Source of the DNA: a virus
IMG/VR virus record: IMGVR_UViG_3300035698_002642
Span: 1 to 44,453 of that record
Length of the DNA: 44,453 nucleotides
Reading direction: 5' to 3' (one strand)
Positions 40,288 through 44,453 of this stretch are shown in pieces. The notes beneath the pieces were generated by a model. It was not told the DNA's origin. It worked only from the letters and a program-made list of their open reading frames with translations, and ran no database searches. Made by a program: the position numbers and the translations under genes. Position 1 is the first letter of the stretch, and each line of letters opens with the position of its first letter.

Positions 40288-43200
40288 CTAGCCTACCTGA
40301 TTTTCTTCAGCAAGTCGCTGTTCAGCGAAACGGGCTGCTTCTTCACGGTTGGCAGCAACTACAATGTCCTTCGGATTACCGGGAAGGAAGAACTCTTCAA
40401 ACTCAGGATCAAAGTAATCATCCGTGAACGCACGAGCCTTACCGGCATCATCATCGTAGTGCTCAAGGGCTGCCGCCAAGATCTGTAATGGGGTAGCCTC
40501 ATCTCCAGCAATGTTCGTGATCTCTATCGTGTCACCGGGCTTAATAAAGCTCAGATCCGGTTCCGGGGGATCTAGAAGCGACGCAAACGCCTCAGACTCA
40601 GCAGCGTTCAAAGCGCGACCGATCTCAGGACCCTCAAGGCCCTGTGCAATAGCCGCCGCTGAAGACATAGCCGGAGGTGCATCAGCGAACTCCACGAATG
40701 ATTCCAATTGCGCCTTAGACATGCCAACAGACTCAGCAAACGCCTCAAGATCATTAGTGTCCAAATCACGATTACGCAAAGCCTTCTTCAAAGCAGGAGC
40801 AGACTCAGCGTCGATGTTAGCGAGACGCTGAAGGAATACAACGTCAGAGATCTCGTCATTCGTGTACTTCATACTCTTAAGTACAGCCTCTACGTCCTTA
40901 GCGTCGTTGCTGTTCAAGATCGAAGCAATCATCACAGACGGATTACTGGAGTTGGCCACGTTGGCGATATCTACCTTCAATTCATCACCAGAATCGGTCC
41001 GGAAGATCTGTGGGAACATCCCCATATCCTCCACCAGCTTCAAGAACGCCTCAGGATCCTTAGCAGACTTCAGCCCAGACAAGAACTCATCGTGGATACG
41101 CTCATTAGAGACAAGAGACAGATCGTTGTCTTCTAGAATCGCCTTCTTGGTTTCCTCATCCAAGTCGAATCCTGTGCGGCCAGAGAACCTCAGCGCACGT
41201 AAGATCCGCAACTTGTCCTCACGGAACCTGTCCGCAGGGTCGCCAACGGCACGAACTACGCCATTATCAATGTCTTCCATGCCGCCTACGTAATCGATGA
41301 CCTCTCGGCTATCGAGATCGTAGTACATGGCGTTGATGGTCAAGTCTCTACGGACCACATCGTCGTCTATAGAGCCAGCAACGCTAGTAGCATCAGCGCC
41401 CTCACCAACGTCGCGGCGGAACGTAGCAATCTCGTATTCGATACCGTCCGTAGTCTTAACCCTTACAACAGGGAAGTCCTCACCGGTTAGCTCAATATTC
41501 AAAGTAGGATCAGACCTCTTCAACATGTCCATGACTTCATCCGACGTAGCATCCGTAGCGAGATCAAAGTCCTTTGGCTCTCTGCCCAATAGGGTGTCGC
41601 GAACAGCGCCACCGACGAGCAGTAGCTTCTTGTCGTTCTCCTTGAATACATCGTGGATAGGAACAAGATCGTCAGGGGTCTTCAAATCTAGTGCTCTACG
41701 CTCGGGAACAGCAGCTACGCCTTCAGGAGTATTCTTCTGCTTATTCTTCTTGAACGGATTGCGACGAACACGACGGTGCTTCACATCGCCGTGGAACCTG
41801 AGACCCTTAGGAGTCCTAGTCAGCATGCCGCCCTTAAGGTCTTCGGTACGTACTTCAGCGATACCAGGGCGCGGCGCATCGGCAGCCGCCACGAAGTCAT
41901 CGTGACGGTGCGATAGCTCTGGAATTGGCTCTCCGGTCTTCCCTGCGCGTGCCATGAAATACAGGTTAGCAAGAACCAGGGGCTTTTGTCCATCCCAAAA
42001 TTCTTGCATCCTCTCATACGACCCAACGCCGTCAAGCTCCAGTCGCTTAGCTTCACGCTCAAGCATGCCAAATGCGGCATCGAAATCGTCGTCCTTCCAA
42101 GCCTGAGACAGATCTCGATAGAAGTTCATGTCCTCAAGGATACGGTTAGCATCCTCTTCAGATTCGGCCAAACCTACATAGCCAACGTGCAAGCCGTCAG
42201 TGTCCGGCTTCAGAATCCCACCACTGCGGGTATCCTCATCAATCGATTCAATGCTGTACACACGATCGTTGGTTAGATCGTTGTACGACAACGGGTTACC
42301 GCGAACAAGAAGTCCGTTAGGCTGACGAATACCGTGCTGCCAATCTTCCATGCCGTACACAGAAGTATCGTCTGGAACAACAACGCCAGGCTTGTAGTAA
42401 GCAACGTCAGTTCCGAGAAGCTCAGATCCTGCCTTCGTAGACTCGCCCGACTGAATACGGTCAAGCATGTTGCTGAAGTCCTTGCGGGAAATACCCGAAA
42501 TGTCATCGATACGACGACGAAGCATTTCTCGCTTCTGACTGAAATCATCCATGCGATAACCGTCTGGGAGCATTACCTGCATTTCGCTATCCAGATCGTC
42601 AACGCCTAAGTTACCGATACGCTCGCGAGCACTCTCTAGGCCATCAAGGATTTCGTCTCTCGTGGCGAAGTTGTTACGCTCCTGGTCAACAAGAACAAAC
42701 GCAAACCCAGCACTGAGCATGCCCTTCCTATCGTCGTGGGTAGCCCACATGAGAAGGTCTCGCGCACCGGCAGGGTCATCCTTAGCAGGGTCAAGAGAGA
42801 ACCCGTGATCGATAGGCACCACGTGAACGCGACCGTTACTGTCCCTAGTCAAGAACATGTTACCAGCATGACGATCACCGTTACCCACAACCCAATCGAA
42901 CAGCATCATAGTAGAGAGATTGTCCACATCGAATGCTTGAGGGGTACCGAACGTGGACTCAGCGTCAAACACAGAGTCAGCGTCCTGATGAGGCTTGAAC
43001 AAGTCACCGTTAACGTAACCGCCCACGTGCGTCTGTAGAGTTAGAAGCTCTTCGTGGTTCTCGCCGTCGTTAGCGATTCGAAATTCGCCCACGGGCAAAC
43101 CGAGAGCGTTTGCTACTAGATGAGACAAGATCTCAGAAGCGGGAGCCTCGTGCGCCTGAACATCGCCCTTGACAAACATCTGCTGCCCGGTTTCCTTGTC

Positions 43201-43791
43201 CGTAATCATCGCAACCTGATTGATACCAGATTCGATCTCGTTACCGGCCTGATCAACAGCGGAATCCACGTCATCTAAACGAATCATCTCAAAACGATCG
43301 TTGCCGGAATCCATAGAAGTGACAATGCCTGCCCACAAGAACTCGTCAGGGACAGCATCCAGCGGCAGGCCGTCGTTCAATCGGTCTGCCCAGTAAGCGT
43401 TAGCATCAGGTCCCCCAGATGGCGTGTCAGGACCCTTCTTGGTCTTGCGGGTAGGACGATACCTAGCCTTCAGATTACGGAGCCTACGCATACTGTCGGG
43501 AAGATCAGCTAGCTTTCGGATAGTATTGCGGGCGACGCCCTCTACGGCGTTAAGCGCACAATTGCTTCCTTGAGCGTCAGTGAACTCGCCAGCCTGATCG
43601 CCAGACGTGGGCGGGCATCTTAGTCGATCGTTAGAATCAACAACTAGCCCGATAGACCGCGCTGCCGCAGCGCCTATATTGTGGGCGTTTCGCCCAATCT
43701 TGGGGCCTAGGTGATTCCCGCCCTTTTCCTTGATAGAATCAAGTGCTACGGCAAGCAACACCACCCTAGCCGATGCTTCGGAGGGCCTCAT
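40288..43791 (-). CDS. Giant head protein: kinase-like domain fused to a CCA-adding tRNA nucleotidyltransferase
   Basis: 1167 aa, ATG with a purine-rich upstream stretch. Residues ~55-85 hold a degenerate RCPP...GEFTD...NC motif. Residues ~160-420 form a kinase-like domain: QQMFVKGD, then VVGNGDRHAGNMFL (~300) and VVPIDHGFSL. Residues ~705-1085 are a complete class II nucleotidyltransferase: VGGAVRDTLLGREPKDFDLAT (catalytic DFD), VVRRDLTINAM, AVGDPADRFREDKLRILRA, SNERIHDEF and the C-terminal GPEIGRALNAAE. These are the signature motifs of bacterial CCA-adding enzymes, which build the tRNA 3' CCA from CTP and ATP. Fusion to a head-region kinase-like protein is very unusual. It could act after injection or during late infection. 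Confidence 0.85.
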   Translation of the reverse strand: MRPSEASARVVLLAVALDSIKEKGGNHLGPKIGRNAHNIGAAAARSIGLVVDSNDRLRCPPTSGDQAGEFTDAQGSNCALNAVEGVARNTIRKLADLPDSMRRLRNLKARYRPTRKTKKGPDTPSGGPDANAYWADRLNDGLPLDAVPDEFLWAGIVTSMDSGNDRFEMIRLDDVDSAVDQAGNEIESGINQVAMITDKETGQQMFVKGDVQAHEAPASEILSHLVANALGLPVGEFRIANDGENHEELLTLQTHVGGYVNGDLFKPHQDADSVFDAESTFGTPQAFDVDNLSTMMLFDWVVGNGDRHAGNMFLTRDSNGRVHVVPIDHGFSLDPAKDDPAGARDLLMWATHDDRKGMLSAGFAFVLVDQERNNFATRDEILDGLESARERIGNLGVDDLDSEMQVMLPDGYRMDDFSQKREMLRRRIDDISGISRKDFSNMLDRIQSGESTKAGSELLGTDVAYYKPGVVVPDDTSVYGMEDWQHGIRQPNGLLVRGNPLSYNDLTNDRVYSIESIDEDTRSGGILKPDTDGLHVGYVGLAESEEDANRILEDMNFYRDLSQAWKDDDFDAAFGMLEREAKRLELDGVGSYERMQEFWDGQKPLVLANLYFMARAGKTGEPIPELSHRHDDFVAAADAPRPGIAEVRTEDLKGGMLTRTPKGLRFHGDVKHRRVRRNPFKKNKQKNTPEGVAAVPERRALDLKTPDDLVPIHDVFKENDKKLLLVGGAVRDTLLGREPKDFDLATDATSDEVMDMLKRSDPTLNIELTGEDFPVVRVKTTDGIEYEIATFRRDVGEGADATSVAGSIDDDVVRRDLTINAMYYDLDSREVIDYVGGMEDIDNGVVRAVGDPADRFREDKLRILRALRFSGRTGFDLDEETKKAILEDNDLSLVSNERIHDEFLSGLKSAKDPEAFLKLVEDMGMFPQIFRTDSGDELKVDIANVANSSNPSVMIASILNSNDAKDVEAVLKSMKYTNDEISDVVFLQRLANIDAESAPALKKALRNRDLDTNDLEAFAESVGMSKAQLESFVEFADAPPAMSSAAAIAQGLEGPEIGRALNAAESEAFASLLDPPEPDLSFIKPGDTIEITNIAGDEATPLQILAAALEHYDDDAGKARAFTDDYFDPEFEEFFLPGNPKDIVVAANREEAARFAEQRLAEENQVG

Positions 43792-43804
43792 GTGTTCCCC
43801 CCGA

Positions 43805-44453
43805 TCAGGACAAGTTTAGTTCGTCAGATAGCGTGTTGAACTCGGCTAGGACATCAGCGAAGGACTTGCCCGCTACTACTTCTTCCTCATCCGGAACAAC
43901 GGCCTCAGCATCTACTTCAGCTTCTGGTGCTTCTTCTGCGACAGGAGCTTCCTCACTGATGGGCGCTTCCTCTGGGGCCTCAATATCACCCTCTGGGTCC
44001 TCTTCATTCCCGATCTCAGCATCAACTTCTTCGCCCTTCTCGTCACCCTCAGGCAACCACTCTTCTGGTAGCGAATCCGTAAGCTCTAGAGCCTCAGCGC
44101 GCTTGATGATGTGAATCTTGGTGCCATCTGCGTCAGACGCACGACCGTGTGCCATCACAGCGGCCTCTAGATCGGCTCCATCAACAATTGGGAAGGAACC
44201 GTCCTTCATGGCTTCGCCAGACTCTGCAAGCTCCTCACGACGCTCACGGGAGTACATGCGCTTCAACTGAAGCTCAGCCTCATCAGTCTTGATCTCAGCA
44301 AGTTCAGCGTCCGTGAAAGACTCATCCGTAGGCGAGAACTCGTCATAGGCCAAAGCATCGCCATCCGTGGAAACGTACACGTCATACGACTTGCCGTCCG
44401 GGCCGTCAATCTCGACCACGTAAACGTCTTCGTCTTCGTAGTATCCAGCCTCA
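43805..44453 (-). CDS. Acidic capsid-morphogenesis protein, 5' end outside window
   Basis: The frame is open to the right edge (a GTG at 44419 exists but the codons above it continue in frame), so the N-terminus is missing. A domain of the form SRERREELAESGEAMKDGSFPI, then DLEAAVMAHGRA and IHIIKRAEALELTDSLPEEW, is widespread in actinophage head genes and prohead-protease tails (quoted in parts). The C-terminal ~70 residues are a run of Glu/Ala/Pro (EEAPISEEAPVAEEAPEAE), scaffold-like. It may be the C-terminus of a protease/scaffold fusion. Confidence 0.75.
   Translation of the reverse strand, partial: EAGYYEDEDVYVVEIDGPDGKSYDVYVSTDGDALAYDEFSPTDESFTDAELAEIKTDEAELQLKRMYSRERREELAESGEAMKDGSFPIVDGADLEAAVMAHGRASDADGTKIHIIKRAEALELTDSLPEEWLPEGDEKGEEVDAEIGNEEDPEGDIEAPEEAPISEEAPVAEEAPEAEVDAEAVVPDEEEVVAGKSFADVLAEFNTLSDELNLS

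Noticed and set aside
1-44453. CRISPR arrays, insertion sequences, integrase or attachment sites
   Set aside because: No regularly spaced repeats, transposase or integrase motifs were seen; the only repeats are short or coding.

Overview
The window is a block of a large tailed-phage genome with a contractile tail (myovirus). Tail sheath, tail tube, gp25-like wedge, baseplate J and P2 gpI-like genes are all recognisable, and every convincing gene lies on the minus strand, so transcription runs from high to low coordinates. Base composition is near 50 % G+C. GTG/TTG starts, TTGAC(A/G)...TA(N)3T promoters and start codons placed 5-6 nt after a -10 box (leaderless messages) suggest an actinobacterial host; this is inference. 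Portal, terminase, lysis and DNA-replication genes are not in the window.

Layout in transcription order. (1) 44453-33001: capsid morphogenesis. An acidic protein running off the edge, a 1167-aa and a 1549-aa multidomain protein, three small proteins and an HK97-type major capsid protein followed by a terminator. (2) 32845-32090: one unknown protein. (3) About 32060-23997: an 8-kb RNA block with 16 well-folded tRNAs, three atypical tRNAs, tRNA half-fragments, a convincing RNase P RNA, long gene-free structured stretches and small inserted genes (HNH nucleases, ferredoxin, a DUF1353 protein), closed by a terminator. (4) 23907-19540: nucleotide metabolism and small regulators (class II ribonucleotide reductase, dNMP kinase, helicase-associated/HTH protein). 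(5) 19495-1: neck, sheath, tube, frameshifted chaperones, tape measure, hub, baseplate, fibres.

The most striking content is an apparent phage tRNA-maturation kit: an RNase P RNA (25241-25606) placed directly behind a tRNA gene, a complete CCA-adding nucleotidyltransferase domain inside the 1167-aa protein, and tRNA genes that mostly lack encoded CCA and carry a recurrent CTAA trailer after the discriminator base. The two giant proteins share a kinase-like DRHxGN...(I)D(H/N)G core and a Cys motif, and the larger one starts with a 2H phosphoesterase.

Two apparent disruptions are present: a -1 frame break in a small tail-fibre-region gene (1564-1916) and an HNH remnant (26922-27127). No database search was possible; family names rest on motifs and gene order.
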